Shown here piece after piece: positions 34,482 to 42,796 of a DNA stretch of 64,000 bases (position 1 is the stretch's first letter; each line of letters begins with the position of its first letter). The notes under the pieces were generated by a model, which saw only the letters and a program-made list of their open reading frames with translations, searched no databases and had not been told where the DNA came from. The DNA comes from Streptacidiphilus sp. PB12-B1b (GTDB taxonomy: Bacteria; Actinomycetota; Actinomycetes; Streptomycetales; Streptomycetaceae), in NCBI RefSeq assembly GCF_014084125.1, contig NZ_CP048405.1:2418001-2482000 (forward strand), read 5' to 3'. The position numbers and the translations under genes are program-made.

Positions 34482-35381
34482 GTGAGCGACTTCAGCGGCG
34501 GCGTGGACACCGCCTCGGCCCCGAGCCCGGCCGAGCTGGCGGCCGCCCACGGGCTGACCATCAGCGGCAGGCGCCCCTCGCTCGCGGCCTACACCGCGCA
34601 GCTGTGGTCGCGGCGGCACTTCATCGTCGCCTTCGCCACCGCCCGGCTCACCGCGATGTACACGGCGGCCCGGCTGGGCCAGATCTGGCAGGTGATGACG
34701 CCGCTGCTGAACGCGGCCGTCTACTACCTGATCTTCGGACTGCTGCTGGGCACCAACCGGGGCATCCCCAACTTCATCGCCTACCTCTGCACCGGCGTGT
34801 TCGTCTTCCAGTTCACCCAGTCGGCAGTGCTCGCGGGCACCCGTTCGATCGCCGACAACCTCGGCCTGATCCGGGCGCTGCACTTCCCGAGGGCCTGCCT
34901 GCCGATCGCCTTCACGGTGATCCAGCTGCAGCAGCTGATCTTCTCCATGGGGGTGCTCGGAGTGATCGTGCTGGCCACCGGGGAGCCGCTGACCTGGCGC
35001 TGGCTGCTGATCGTGCCGGTGCTGCTGCTGCAGTCGGTCTTCAATGCCGGGCTGGCGCTGTTCATGGCCCGGATCGGCGCCAAGACCACCGACATGGCCC
35101 AGCTCATGCCGTTCGTGCTGCGCACCTGGATGTACCTGTCCGGGGTGTTCTGGGCGGTCAGCAGCTTCACCGCGGACGCGCCGCGCTGGGTCGCCACCGT
35201 GCTGAACCTCAACCCGGCGCTGATCTTCAACGACCTGATGCGCTACGCGCTGATGGAGTCGGTGACCGCCTCGCTGCTCCCGTCGCACGTCTGGGTGATC
35301 GCCGCGGGCTGGGCGCTGCTGGTCGGCCTGGCCGGGTACGTCTTCTTCTGGCGGGCCGAGGAGGAGTACGGCCGGGGCTGA
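34482..35381 (+). CDS. ABC-2 permease, TagG/polysaccharide-export type
   Basis: 299 residues, six predicted helices, ABC-2 export permease of the teichoic acid/O-antigen type (TARLTAMYTAARLGQIWQVMTPLLNAAVYYLIFGLLLG; FPRACLPIAFTVIQLQQLIFSMGV; LSGVFWAVSSF; NPALIFNDLMRYALME). It needs a separate ATPase; none follows, since the next gene is on the other strand and no orphan ATPase lies in this cluster. GTG 34482 lies 71 nt after the GT2 stop. It likely exports the lipid-linked product of the preceding enzymes. Confidence 0.85.
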   Translation: MSDFSGGVDTASAPSPAELAAAHGLTISGRRPSLAAYTAQLWSRRHFIVAFATARLTAMYTAARLGQIWQVMTPLLNAAVYYLIFGLLLGTNRGIPNFIAYLCTGVFVFQFTQSAVLAGTRSIADNLGLIRALHFPRACLPIAFTVIQLQQLIFSMGVLGVIVLATGEPLTWRWLLIVPVLLLQSVFNAGLALFMARIGAKTTDMAQLMPFVLRTWMYLSGVFWAVSSFTADAPRWVATVLNLNPALIFNDLMRYALMESVTASLLPSHVWVIAAGWALLVGLAGYVFFWRAEEEYGRG

Positions 35382-35393
35382 CGCCGCCCGGGG

Positions 35394-36482
35394 CTACTCC
35401 TCCCGGCGGCCGCCGTAGCGGTGGGCCAGGTTGGGGTCGTCCAGCCACCAGGGGCGCATCATCTCCTGCTCGTGCAGGTCGGCGGCGGGCGCGGACGGCT
35501 GCGGGGCGTCCCCGGCCGCGTCGGCCGCCGCGTCGTCGGCCAGCACGGCGCGCTCGGCGGCGGCGTTCACCGCGCTGCGGGCGACCGCCTCCTGGTCCAA
35601 GCGGCGGTCGACGGCGGCGGTCTCGATCCGGTCCTCGCGGACCACCCGGATGATCAGCGCCACCAGGAACGGCACGCCCGCGATGTCGCCCAGGCCCCAG
35701 AGCACCGCCCCGCCCCAGGACTGGTCGGTGCGCGGCGACATGCCCCAGGGCCGGTGCAGCGAGGCCCAGTAGTCCGGGACGAGCATGTGCGAGCCGAAGA
35801 CCAGGATGAAGCCCAGGGCCGCGTCGAAGATCACCTCGGCCACGGTGATCACCACGCCCAGCAGCGGGTGGTAGTGCCGGCCGACCGGGTCGATCTGCAG
35901 CCGGGGCCAGAAGTACGCCAGCCCGAACAGCACGAAGCCCACATGGAAGGCGATGTTCCAGACGTCCGTGGTCAGCGAGAGCCGGTACCAGGAGGTGAAG
36001 TACAGCAGCCACGGCGGGACGATCAGCACCACCGTGGAGACCAGCGGGAACATCAGCACCTGGGCCGCCCGGCCGCGCAGCGCCGCCCGCAGCCGCCCCC
36101 GGAACCGCTCCGGCGCGGCCTCCAGTGCCACCGTCACCGGCGCGCCCATGGCCAGCAGCAGCGGGACGATCATCAGCAGCACCACCGACTGCACCGCCCG
36201 GTCGGTGAACAGGTACTTCTCGTAGACGCCCAGGCCGGAGCAGGTGGTGAAGACCCACAGGGCCATGCCGAGCAGGAAGGCCGCCGTCCGGCCGAAGGCC
36301 CAGCCGGTGCCGGAGCGGCGCATCCGGGCCAGGCCGAGCAGGTACCCGGCGGTGCCCAGCACCGCGATCGCCAGGACCACCGGCTCGGCCTGCCACTCGC
36401 TGAAGACCCGGCCGAAGGTCCAGGCCGGTGGCCCCGCGTAGCCCGTCGCCGCTGCCGCCGCTGCCAGTTGCACGCTCACCAC
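35394..36482 (-). CDS. Cytochrome c oxidase assembly factor, CtaG/caa3 type
   Basis: About 362 residues with seven predicted helices, matching the caa3_CtaG family: FTTCSGLGVYEKYLFTDRAVQSVVLLMIVPLLLAMGAPVTVALE, PPWLLYFTSWY, HVGFVLFGLAYFWPRLQIDPVGRHYHPLLGVVITVAE, FGSHMLVPDYWASLHRPWG. It assists copper insertion into cytochrome oxidase. The long acidic/Ala tail (about 300-362) is cytoplasmic. The start is one of three near GTGs (36482, 36479, 36473); an open frame extends to 36659 but is Arg/Pro-rich and unlikely. Convergent with the ABC permease, 12 nt apart. Confidence 0.88.
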   Translation of the reverse strand: MVSVQLAAAAAATGYAGPPAWTFGRVFSEWQAEPVVLAIAVLGTAGYLLGLARMRRSGTGWAFGRTAAFLLGMALWVFTTCSGLGVYEKYLFTDRAVQSVVLLMIVPLLLAMGAPVTVALEAAPERFRGRLRAALRGRAAQVLMFPLVSTVVLIVPPWLLYFTSWYRLSLTTDVWNIAFHVGFVLFGLAYFWPRLQIDPVGRHYHPLLGVVITVAEVIFDAALGFILVFGSHMLVPDYWASLHRPWGMSPRTDQSWGGAVLWGLGDIAGVPFLVALIIRVVREDRIETAAVDRRLDQEAVARSAVNAAAERAVLADDAAADAAGDAPQPSAPAADLHEQEMMRPWWLDDPNLAHRYGGRREE

Positions 36483-36673
36483 GCCGATCCGTTCGCCGAA
36501 CGGGCCGCCGCTCCCGGCAGGCCCGACAGCTGATTCTGCCCCCGGCGGCGGCGCGATCTTCCACCGACCCCCCGGTAGCGGCGCCCGGGCGGTGTGCGCC
36601 CGCCGTTGTCGGTGCCGGGCGGTAGGTTGGATCCGTCTCCCGCAGGCCCGACCACGCACGGAAGAGCGCCCAG

Positions 36674-37501
36674 ATGACTGTCCGCGTCGCCACCTGGAAC
36701 ATCAACTCGGTCAACGCCCGGCTGCCCAAGCTGCTGGAGTGGCTGGGCTCCGCCTCGCCGGACGTCGTCTGCCTGCAGGAGCTGAAGTGCGCCGCCGACG
36801 CCTTCCCCCACGAGGCGGTCCGCGAGCTCGGCTACGAGACGGCGGCGCACGGCACCGGCCGCTGGAACGGCGTGGCCGTGCTCTCCCGGATCGGCCTGGA
36901 CGACGTCGTGCGCGGGCTGCCCGGGCAGCCGGGCTACCTCGCCGAGGAGGCCGCCGCCGAGGACGCCCTGATCGCGCCCGAGCCGGAGCAGGAGGCCCGG
37001 GCGATCGCCGCGACCTGCGGCCCGCTCCGGGTGTGGTCGGTGTACGTGCCCAACGGGCGCGAGGTGGGCCACCCGCACTACGCCTACAAGCTGCGCTGGT
37101 TCGAGGCGCTGACCGCGGCCGTGCGGGAGGACGCCGCCGGGGCGCGCCCGTTCGCCGTCCTCGGCGACTTCAACGTCGCCCCGACCGACGAGGACGTCTG
37201 GGATCCGGCCCTGTTCGAGGGCCTCACCCATGTCACGCCGCCCGAGCGCCAGGCATTGGCCGACCTGCGCGACACCGGCCTGGCCGACGTCCACCCGCGC
37301 GCGCTGAAGTACGACCGCGCCTACACCTTCTGGGACTACCGGGCGCTGGCCTTCCCCAAGAACCGGGGCATGCGGATCGACCTCGTCTACGGCAACAAGC
37401 CCTTCGCGGCCGCGGTCGCCGACGTGTACGTCGACCGCGAGGCCCGCAAGGGCAAGGGCACCTCCGACCACGCCCCGGTGGTGGTCGATCTGACGCTGTG
37501 A
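36674..37501 (+). CDS. xth: Exodeoxyribonuclease III (AP endonuclease)
   Basis: 275-residue exonuclease-endonuclease-phosphatase enzyme for base excision repair. Motifs: VATWNINSVNAR, DVVCLQELKC, NGVAVLSR, VYVPNGREVG, LGDFNVAPTDEDVWDP, RIDLVYGN and GTSDHAPVVVDL with the catalytic Asp-His. ATG 36674 follows GGAAGAG. The 191-bp gap upstream holds a -10-like TAGGTT near 36623. With mug at 22.5 kb this is the second base-excision-repair gene in the window. Confidence 0.94.
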   Translation: MTVRVATWNINSVNARLPKLLEWLGSASPDVVCLQELKCAADAFPHEAVRELGYETAAHGTGRWNGVAVLSRIGLDDVVRGLPGQPGYLAEEAAAEDALIAPEPEQEARAIAATCGPLRVWSVYVPNGREVGHPHYAYKLRWFEALTAAVREDAAGARPFAVLGDFNVAPTDEDVWDPALFEGLTHVTPPERQALADLRDTGLADVHPRALKYDRAYTFWDYRALAFPKNRGMRIDLVYGNKPFAAAVADVYVDREARKGKGTSDHAPVVVDLTL

Positions 37502-37542
37502 CAGCTGCCGGTCCGGCCGGACGCTTCCGCGGAGGGCTGTCC

Positions 37543-37548
37543 TATGAT
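37543..37548 (+). promoter_or_regulatory. -10 box of the methyltransferase gene
   Basis: TATGAT in the otherwise GC-rich 87-bp gap after xth, 41 nt before GTG 37589. No clear -35. It suggests a separate promoter for the methyltransferase gene. Confidence 0.35.
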
Positions 37549-37588
37549 CATGCCCCGGGGGCCAGGGACACGTCCGGGGAGGACCGCA

Positions 37589-38386
37589 GTGACCGAGTTC
37601 GACACACCGCAGCCGAATATCGCACGCATATACGACTATCTGCTCGGGGGTAAGGACAACTACGCGCCCGACCGCGAGGTCGGCAGCCGCATCGAGCAGG
37701 CGCTGCCCGCCGTCCACCTCGGCGTGCGCCAGCAGCGCGCGGTGCTGCGCCGGGTGGTCCGGCACCTGGTGGCCGAGGCCGGGCTGCGGCAGCTGATCGA
37801 CATCGGCTCGGGCCTGCCCACCGCCGACAACGTGCACCAGATCGCCCAGCAGATCGAGCCGGACACCCGGGTCGTCTACGTCGACAACGATCCGGTGGTG
37901 CTCTCGCACGCCCGCGCGCTGCTGGCCGACCGCAAGGAGACCGTGGTCGCCGTCGGCGACCTGCGCGACCCGGCGGCCATCCTGGCCGATCCGCTGCTGC
38001 GCGAGCACATCGACTTCGACCAGCCGGTCGGGCTGCTGCTGTGCGGCATCCTGCACTACGTCCTGGACGAGGAGCAGCCCGCGCTGATCGTCAAGCAGCT
38101 GGTGGACGCCCTGCCCTCGGGCAGCTACGTGTTCATCCACCACCTGATCACCCCCGGCGACAGCGCCGACGAGGGCACCACCGCCGCCGAGGCCGCGCTG
38201 CGCCAGGGGGTGGGCCGGGGCCAGTTCCGCAGCCTGGCCGAGGTCGCGGCGTTCCTGGACGGGCTGGAGCTGCTGGAGCCGGGCGTGGTCACCGTCACCG
38301 AGTGGCGCCCGGACGCCGACACCCCCGCGGTGACCGAGCACCCGGTGCTGCGCCTGGCCGCGGTCGGCGTCGCCCGCAAGCCCTGA
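37589..38386 (+). CDS. SAM-dependent methyltransferase, DUF574/PF04672 family
   Basis: 265 residues of the actinobacteria-specific S-adenosyl methyltransferase family: PNIARIYDYLLGGKDNYAPDREV, LIDIGSGLPTADNVHQIA (SAM site), VVYVDNDPVVLSHARALL, HYVLDEEQPALIVKQLVDALPSGSYVFIHHL. Streptomycetes carry many paralogs with unknown substrates. GTG 37589 is preceded by GGGGAGGA; an ATG at 37544 would add 15 residues. No linked partner. Confidence 0.88.
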   Translation: MTEFDTPQPNIARIYDYLLGGKDNYAPDREVGSRIEQALPAVHLGVRQQRAVLRRVVRHLVAEAGLRQLIDIGSGLPTADNVHQIAQQIEPDTRVVYVDNDPVVLSHARALLADRKETVVAVGDLRDPAAILADPLLREHIDFDQPVGLLLCGILHYVLDEEQPALIVKQLVDALPSGSYVFIHHLITPGDSADEGTTAAEAALRQGVGRGQFRSLAEVAAFLDGLELLEPGVVTVTEWRPDADTPAVTEHPVLRLAAVGVARKP

Positions 38387-38462
38387 GCGTCGGCGCCCGG
38401 CCGCAGCCCCGGCCGCAGTCCCGACCCGCAGCCCCGACGGCCCGACCGGCCCTGACCCCGGC

Positions 38463-39200
38463 TCAGCCGACCGGCCCGGCCGCCTCCGCGACCTCCGCGA
38501 CCCCGGCGGGCCGCCGGGGCGGCTGCGGCCCGGGCAGCGGCCCGGCGCCGACGATGCCCGAGGCCAGCAGGTACTGGCCGGTCAGATAGGTCGCCATCAC
38601 CCAGAAGTCCGCCGCCGGCAGCTGCGGCCAGTGCGCCAGGCCGGAGGCGATCAGGCTGTCCGAGAGCAGGAACAGCGCGCCCCCGGCGCCGGTGCGCCGG
38701 CCCGCCCGGGCGGAGGTCACCGCCGTCCCGGCCAGCAGCAGGCTGTACCCGGCCAGCGGAATCCGCAGCCCCGGCGCCAGGTCCGGCCACAGCAGGGTGA
38801 TCAGCACCGCCCAGACCAGGCCGTACCCGGCGGCGGCGCGCAGCACCCCGGCCCGGTCCCGCAGCGCGCCGTCACGGACGAACAGCGTGATGTAGCAGAC
38901 GTGCGCGACCGCGAAGCCGCCCATGCCGACCAGGAACCAGGCGCCGCCGAACAGCAGGAAGAGGTCCCCGGCGCAGGAGGCCAGCAGCGCCCCCAGCAGC
39001 AGCCGCGACCGCACCGGCGGCTCGCCCCCGGGCCCGCCGCGGCGCACCACGGACGCCCGCAGCCCGACGGCCAGCGCCAGCAGCGGCATCAGCAGCGGCT
39101 TGGTGGCGTCCTGGACGGCCGTCAGCCCGGCCAGGACGCAGGCCAGGTATCCGACGGACAGCGCCGCGTACCCGGCGACCGGCCCCCGGCCAGGCGTCAC
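38463..39200 (-). CDS. Lysoplasmalogenase-like (YhhN/TMEM86) membrane protein
   Basis: 245 residues, seven to eight helices, YhhN family: KPLLMPLLALAVGL, LLGALLASCAGDLFLLFGGAWFLVGMGGFAVAHVCYITLF, and ALFLLSDSLIASGLAHWPQLPAADFWVMATYLTGQYLLASG. The two Asp-containing segments (GDLFL, SDSLI) are the conserved polar residues. The family cleaves the vinyl-ether bond of lysoplasmalogens in animals and some bacteria. GTG 39200 overlaps the stop of the sterol-desaturase gene (GTGA), so the two are translationally coupled. Confidence 0.85.
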   Translation of the reverse strand: MTPGRGPVAGYAALSVGYLACVLAGLTAVQDATKPLLMPLLALAVGLRASVVRRGGPGGEPPVRSRLLLGALLASCAGDLFLLFGGAWFLVGMGGFAVAHVCYITLFVRDGALRDRAGVLRAAAGYGLVWAVLITLLWPDLAPGLRIPLAGYSLLLAGTAVTSARAGRRTGAGGALFLLSDSLIASGLAHWPQLPAADFWVMATYLTGQYLLASGIVGAGPLPGPQPPRRPAGVAEVAEAAGPVG

Positions 39201-40078
39201 GCCGCCACCTGGACGTCCGCCGTCGGCTCGGCCGCGGGCGACACCCGGCCCGGCTGCCAGCCCGGCCCGTGGAACAGGTAGCCCAGCCGCTCGCGCCAGC
39301 CGCGGGCCGAGGCCAGGTCGCGGCCGAGGGCGGCGTACTCGTGGGTGGCCACCCGCAGCGGGTTGAAGGTGGAGATGTTCTTGGTCAGCCCGTACACCGG
39401 CCGCTGGGTCTCCGGGGTGAAGGAGCCGAACAGCCGGTCCCAGACGATCAGGATGCCGCCGAAGTTGCGGTCCAGGTAGCCGCCCTGCGAGGCGTGGTGC
39501 ACCCGGTGGTGCGAGGGGGTGTTGAGGACGAACTCGACCGGGCGGGGCAGCCTGTCGATCCGCTCGGTGTGGATCCAGAACTGGTACACCAGGTTCACCG
39601 AGGAGCAGAACGCCACCGCGGCGGGGGAGACGCCGAGCACCACCAGCGGCGCGTAGAACAGGCCGAAGGTCAGGTCGGTCCAGGGCTGTCGGAGCGCGGT
39701 GGAGAGGTTGTAGTTCCGGCTGGAGTGGTGCACCACGTGCTGCGCCCACAGCAGCCGCACCCGGTGCGTGCTGCGGTGCGACCAGTAGTAGCAGAAGTCC
39801 TGGCCGAGCAGCATCAGCGGCACGGTGGTCCACCACAGCACCGGCACCCGCAGCGGGGTCAGGCTGTACAGCACGTTGTAGAGGGCGAACGCGGGGATCT
39901 TCCAGCCCAGGTTGGTGACCAGGCTGCCCAGCCCCATGGTGAGGCTGGTGGCGGTGTCTCTGCCCGTGTAGCCCTGCTCGTCCTCGTCAGGGTGGATCAG
40001 GAAGGAGACGATCTCGATGACCGTCAACAGGACGAAGGCGGGGATCGACCACAGCACGGCATTGGGCAGATTCGGCAT
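39197..40078 (-). CDS. Fatty acid hydroxylase / sterol desaturase family membrane oxygenase
   Basis: 293 residues, di-iron membrane enzyme. All histidine boxes are visible: HRSTH, HVVHHSS and HRVHH, with four to five helices. The family includes sterol desaturases, fatty acid hydroxylases and alkylglycerol monooxygenase. TETQRPVYGLTKNISTFNPLRVATHEYAAL fits the bacterial alkylglycerol-monooxygenase-like group. ATG 40078 has no Shine-Dalgarno but a -10-like TACGCT 7 nt upstream (complement of 40086-40091), so a leaderless message is likely. It leads the lysoplasmalogenase gene in one operon. Confidence 0.88.
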   Translation of the reverse strand: MPNLPNAVLWSIPAFVLLTVIEIVSFLIHPDEDEQGYTGRDTATSLTMGLGSLVTNLGWKIPAFALYNVLYSLTPLRVPVLWWTTVPLMLLGQDFCYYWSHRSTHRVRLLWAQHVVHHSSRNYNLSTALRQPWTDLTFGLFYAPLVVLGVSPAAVAFCSSVNLVYQFWIHTERIDRLPRPVEFVLNTPSHHRVHHASQGGYLDRNFGGILIVWDRLFGSFTPETQRPVYGLTKNISTFNPLRVATHEYAALGRDLASARGWRERLGYLFHGPGWQPGRVSPAAEPTADVQVAA

Positions 40079-40122
40079 GGCCGGAAGCGTAGTTCGGCGG
40101 ATCGGCCCTGGCTAGAGGCTGT

Positions 40123-40134
40123 TACCGACCGGTA
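40123..40134. promoter_or_regulatory. TACCG-AC-CGGTA dyad upstream of the desaturase operon
   Basis: Short perfect palindrome (arms TACCG / CGGTA, 2-bp spacer) 45 bp upstream of the desaturase ATG, in the 136-bp gap. A plausible repressor site; no nearby regulator gene is obviously matched. Confidence 0.3.
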
Positions 40135-40151
40135 TCGGACAACCGGCCGAC

Positions 40152-40180
40152 GCGGCTGCGCCGGGCCCCGGCGCAGCCGC
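40152..40180 (-). terminator. Hairpin ending the amidohydrolase operon
   Basis: Perfect 11-bp stem GCGGCTGCGCC (40152-40162) / GGCGCAGCCGC (40170-40180), 7-nt loop, 35 bp beyond the amidohydrolase stop at 40215. It also isolates the desaturase promoter. Confidence 0.8.
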
Positions 40181-40214
40181 CCCACGGTGCACCCGCGTCA
40201 CGCCGCCGGGCCGG

Positions 40215-41477
40215 TCACCAGACCCGGACCGAGGAGCCGGGCGCGAACGCCGGGCTGGTGGCGCCCGGCGGGGGCGACTCCAGCGGTTCGGCGACCTCGG
40301 CCACCAGCGGGCCCACGGTCGCCGCCAGCGCGTCCAGCGCGGGCAGGTCGAAGCCGTAGACGGTCGCCGCGTTGCCGCCCGCCATGGCCGCCACCTCCCG
40401 GTACGGCAGCCCGGCGTACGCGGTGCGCAGCGCCTCGGTGGTGTGCGGCCAGGTGCCCTCGTCATGGGGGTAGTCGCTGCCCCACATGATCTTGTCGAGG
40501 CCGATCCGCCCGCGCAGCGGCACCTCGTGCGCCCGCATGAAGCTGGCGCCGACGAAGCAGTTGCGCCGCCAGACCTCGCTCGGGCTCCCGCCCACCGCCT
40601 CGGCCAGGCCCGCGCCGAACTTGGACTCGGCGGTGGCCGCCCGGCCGGACGCGCCGACCAGCCGCCGGTGGTAGTAGTCCAGCATGTCCAGCACGCCCGG
40701 GATCCAGCCCGAGCCCTGCTCGGTCAGCACCAGCCGCAGCCCGGGGTGGCGCCGGAACGCCCCGCCGAAGAGCAGGTGCCACAGCGCCCGGTGCGAGAAC
40801 CAGGTGGTCTCCACCATGAACACCGCGCGCGCGGCCGGTTCCGCGCCCAGCTCCGGACCGGCCGAGCCGCCGTGGTGGTCGACCGGCACGCCCAGCTCCG
40901 CGCAGACCGCCCAGAGCGGGTCGTACGCCGGGGAGTACAGCTCCGGCACCGGCGAGCCCGGCGGGACGCCCGGCAGCACCATGCCGCCGGTCAGCCCGGC
41001 CGCATGGCAGCGGCGGACCTCGGCGACGGCCTGGTCCACGTCGGCCAGCAGCACCTGGAAGGTCCCGGCCCGGCGCCCGGGGGCCAGCGCGCAGAAGTCG
41101 GCCATCCACCGGTTGTGCGCCCGCAGCCCGGCCCAGCGCAGCTCGTACTCGGCGCCGACGGGGTGGCCCGCCGCCAGCGAGGCGCTGGGGAAGAACGGCG
41201 GGACGGTGTTGGGGTACACCACCTCCGCCACGATGCCGTCCTGCTCCAGCTCGGCCAGCCGCCGGTCCGAGTCCCAGTTCCGCTCCGCCTCCGGGGCCTG
41301 CAGGTCGGCGTAGGGGTTGGTGTACGAGGCCGCCCAGGCGTCGAAGGCGTCGTGGTGCCGGGCCTCCAGGTAGGGCCGGTAGTCCAGCAGGTCGGCGCCG
41401 GCGTGGCAGTCGGCGGAGATCACGGTGAGGTGCTCCGGCTGCGCCTCCGGCCCGGACGCGGCGCGCGGCCCGGTCAC
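40215..41477 (-). CDS. Amidohydrolase family 2 protein (second paralog of tandem pair)
   Basis: 420 residues, TIM-barrel amidohydrolase of the ACMSD/gamma-resorcylate decarboxylase type (PF04909). Metal-site and core motifs: VISADCHAG, GIVAEVVYPN, AHNRWMADFCALAPGRRAG, VDHHGG, LRLVLTEQGSGWIP, MWGSDYPHDEGTWPHT. The upstream His of the usual HxH is replaced by D-C-H. The family decarboxylates or hydrolyses aromatic and related acids. GTG 41477 overlaps the stop of its paralog (GTGA). Last gene of a four-gene operon. Confidence 0.85.
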   Translation of the reverse strand: MTGPRAASGPEAQPEHLTVISADCHAGADLLDYRPYLEARHHDAFDAWAASYTNPYADLQAPEAERNWDSDRRLAELEQDGIVAEVVYPNTVPPFFPSASLAAGHPVGAEYELRWAGLRAHNRWMADFCALAPGRRAGTFQVLLADVDQAVAEVRRCHAAGLTGGMVLPGVPPGSPVPELYSPAYDPLWAVCAELGVPVDHHGGSAGPELGAEPAARAVFMVETTWFSHRALWHLLFGGAFRRHPGLRLVLTEQGSGWIPGVLDMLDYYHRRLVGASGRAATAESKFGAGLAEAVGGSPSEVWRRNCFVGASFMRAHEVPLRGRIGLDKIMWGSDYPHDEGTWPHTTEALRTAYAGLPYREVAAMAGGNAATVYGFDLPALDALAATVGPLVAEVAEPLESPPPGATSPAFAPGSSVRVW

Positions 41478-42796
41478 AGCGTGCTGCCCGGGGTCGGCGC
41501 GGCGGTGCCGGTGAACGGGAAGTCGTGCCCGGTCAGCCAGTGCCGGCCGACCTCGCGGGAGGGGGCCCAGGCGGCGCGGACCGCGTCCTGGTCCTCGGGC
41601 TGGCCCAGCTCGGCCGGGGTCGGGCCGATCCGGCGGGCGATCGGCGCCAGCCGCTCCAGGTCGAAGCCGAAGACCTCGGCGCAGGACAGGCCCAGCATCA
41701 GCCGGGTCTCCTCGACCGGCACGTCGTGGAAGGTGGTGCGCATCCACCGCCGGGTGTCCGGCCAGGTGCCCTCGGGGTGCGGGAAGTCGCTGCCCCAGCA
41801 GATGTTGCCGACGCCGGTCTCGTACCGCTGGGCCAGCTCCCGGCGCTTGGTGTTGGTGGCGGCGACGAAGCAGTTGCGGTCCACGTAGGCGCTGGGCGCC
41901 ATGGTCAGCTCCGGGAACGGCGACAGCTTCTTGCCGCCGTGCGCGCCCAGGTACAGCCGGTCCATGAACCACAGCAGGTTCGGCAGCCACCAGCAGCCGG
42001 ACTCGGCCACGCCGAAGCGCAGCCCCGGGAACCGCTCGAACACCCCGGACCAGAGCAGGAACCACAGCGGACGCGACGGCCAGAACGTCACCTCGGTGAC
42101 GTAGATGCCCAGGTGGTCGCCGTACTCGTGGCGCGGGGCCGCGCCCGAGTGGGTCACCACCGGCATCCGCAGCTCCTCGCAGACCGCCCAGACCGGGTCG
42201 TAGCGCCGATCGTGGTACGGCGCCCGGTCCACCCACATGGACGGGATCATCACCGCGCGCAGGCCCGAGGCGTGCGCCCGGCGGACCTCGGCGACGACCT
42301 CCGGCACCTCCCCGGTGATGGGCAGCAGCGCCACCCCGCAGCGCCGCTCCGGGACGGCCCCGGCGGCGACGAACTCCGCCAGCCAGCGGTTGTGCGCCCG
42401 GGCCCCGGCCATGCCCAGCACCGGGTCCTGGTCGCCGCGCAGCCCCAGGCCCACCCCGAAGGGCGCGGCGGTGCTGCTGTCCACGGCGTCCGCGTCGGGG
42501 AAGACCACCTCCCCGGCGACGCCGTCGCCGTCCAGCTCCTTGTCGCGCTGCGCCGGATCCCAGCCGCCGCGCAGCCCCTCCTCGTGCTCCTGGAACCACT
42601 TCCGGGCGTACTCCTCGTTGCGGACCCCGAGCCGGGTGGCCTCCTGCCGGCGGTGCTCGGCCTGGGCCAGGAACTCGTCGAAGGCGCGGTGGTGGGCGGC
42701 CTCCAGGTACGGCCGGTACTGCTCGGTCGGCAGCCCGGCGTGGCAGTCGGAGGAGACCACCAGGTAGGGCTCCTGCTGCTGCGGTGCGGCGGTCAC
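41474..42796 (-). CDS. Amidohydrolase family 2 protein (first paralog of tandem pair)
   Basis: 440 residues, same fold as its neighbour: VSSDCHAGLPTEQYRPYLEAAHH, DGVAGEVVFPDADAVD, RAHNRWLAEFVAAGAVPERRCGVALLPI, VVTHSGAAP, LRFGVAESGCWWLPNLLWFMDRLY, CWGSDFPHPEGTWPDTRRW. The tandem copies have diverged, suggesting two steps or a heteromer. GTG 42796 overlaps the SDR stop and is preceded by AGGAGGAG. Substrate unknown; likely a carboxylated ring or keto acid. Confidence 0.85.
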   Translation of the reverse strand: MTAAPQQQEPYLVVSSDCHAGLPTEQYRPYLEAAHHRAFDEFLAQAEHRRQEATRLGVRNEEYARKWFQEHEEGLRGGWDPAQRDKELDGDGVAGEVVFPDADAVDSSTAAPFGVGLGLRGDQDPVLGMAGARAHNRWLAEFVAAGAVPERRCGVALLPITGEVPEVVAEVRRAHASGLRAVMIPSMWVDRAPYHDRRYDPVWAVCEELRMPVVTHSGAAPRHEYGDHLGIYVTEVTFWPSRPLWFLLWSGVFERFPGLRFGVAESGCWWLPNLLWFMDRLYLGAHGGKKLSPFPELTMAPSAYVDRNCFVAATNTKRRELAQRYETGVGNICWGSDFPHPEGTWPDTRRWMRTTFHDVPVEETRLMLGLSCAEVFGFDLERLAPIARRIGPTPAELGQPEDQDAVRAAWAPSREVGRHWLTGHDFPFTGTAAPTPGSTL

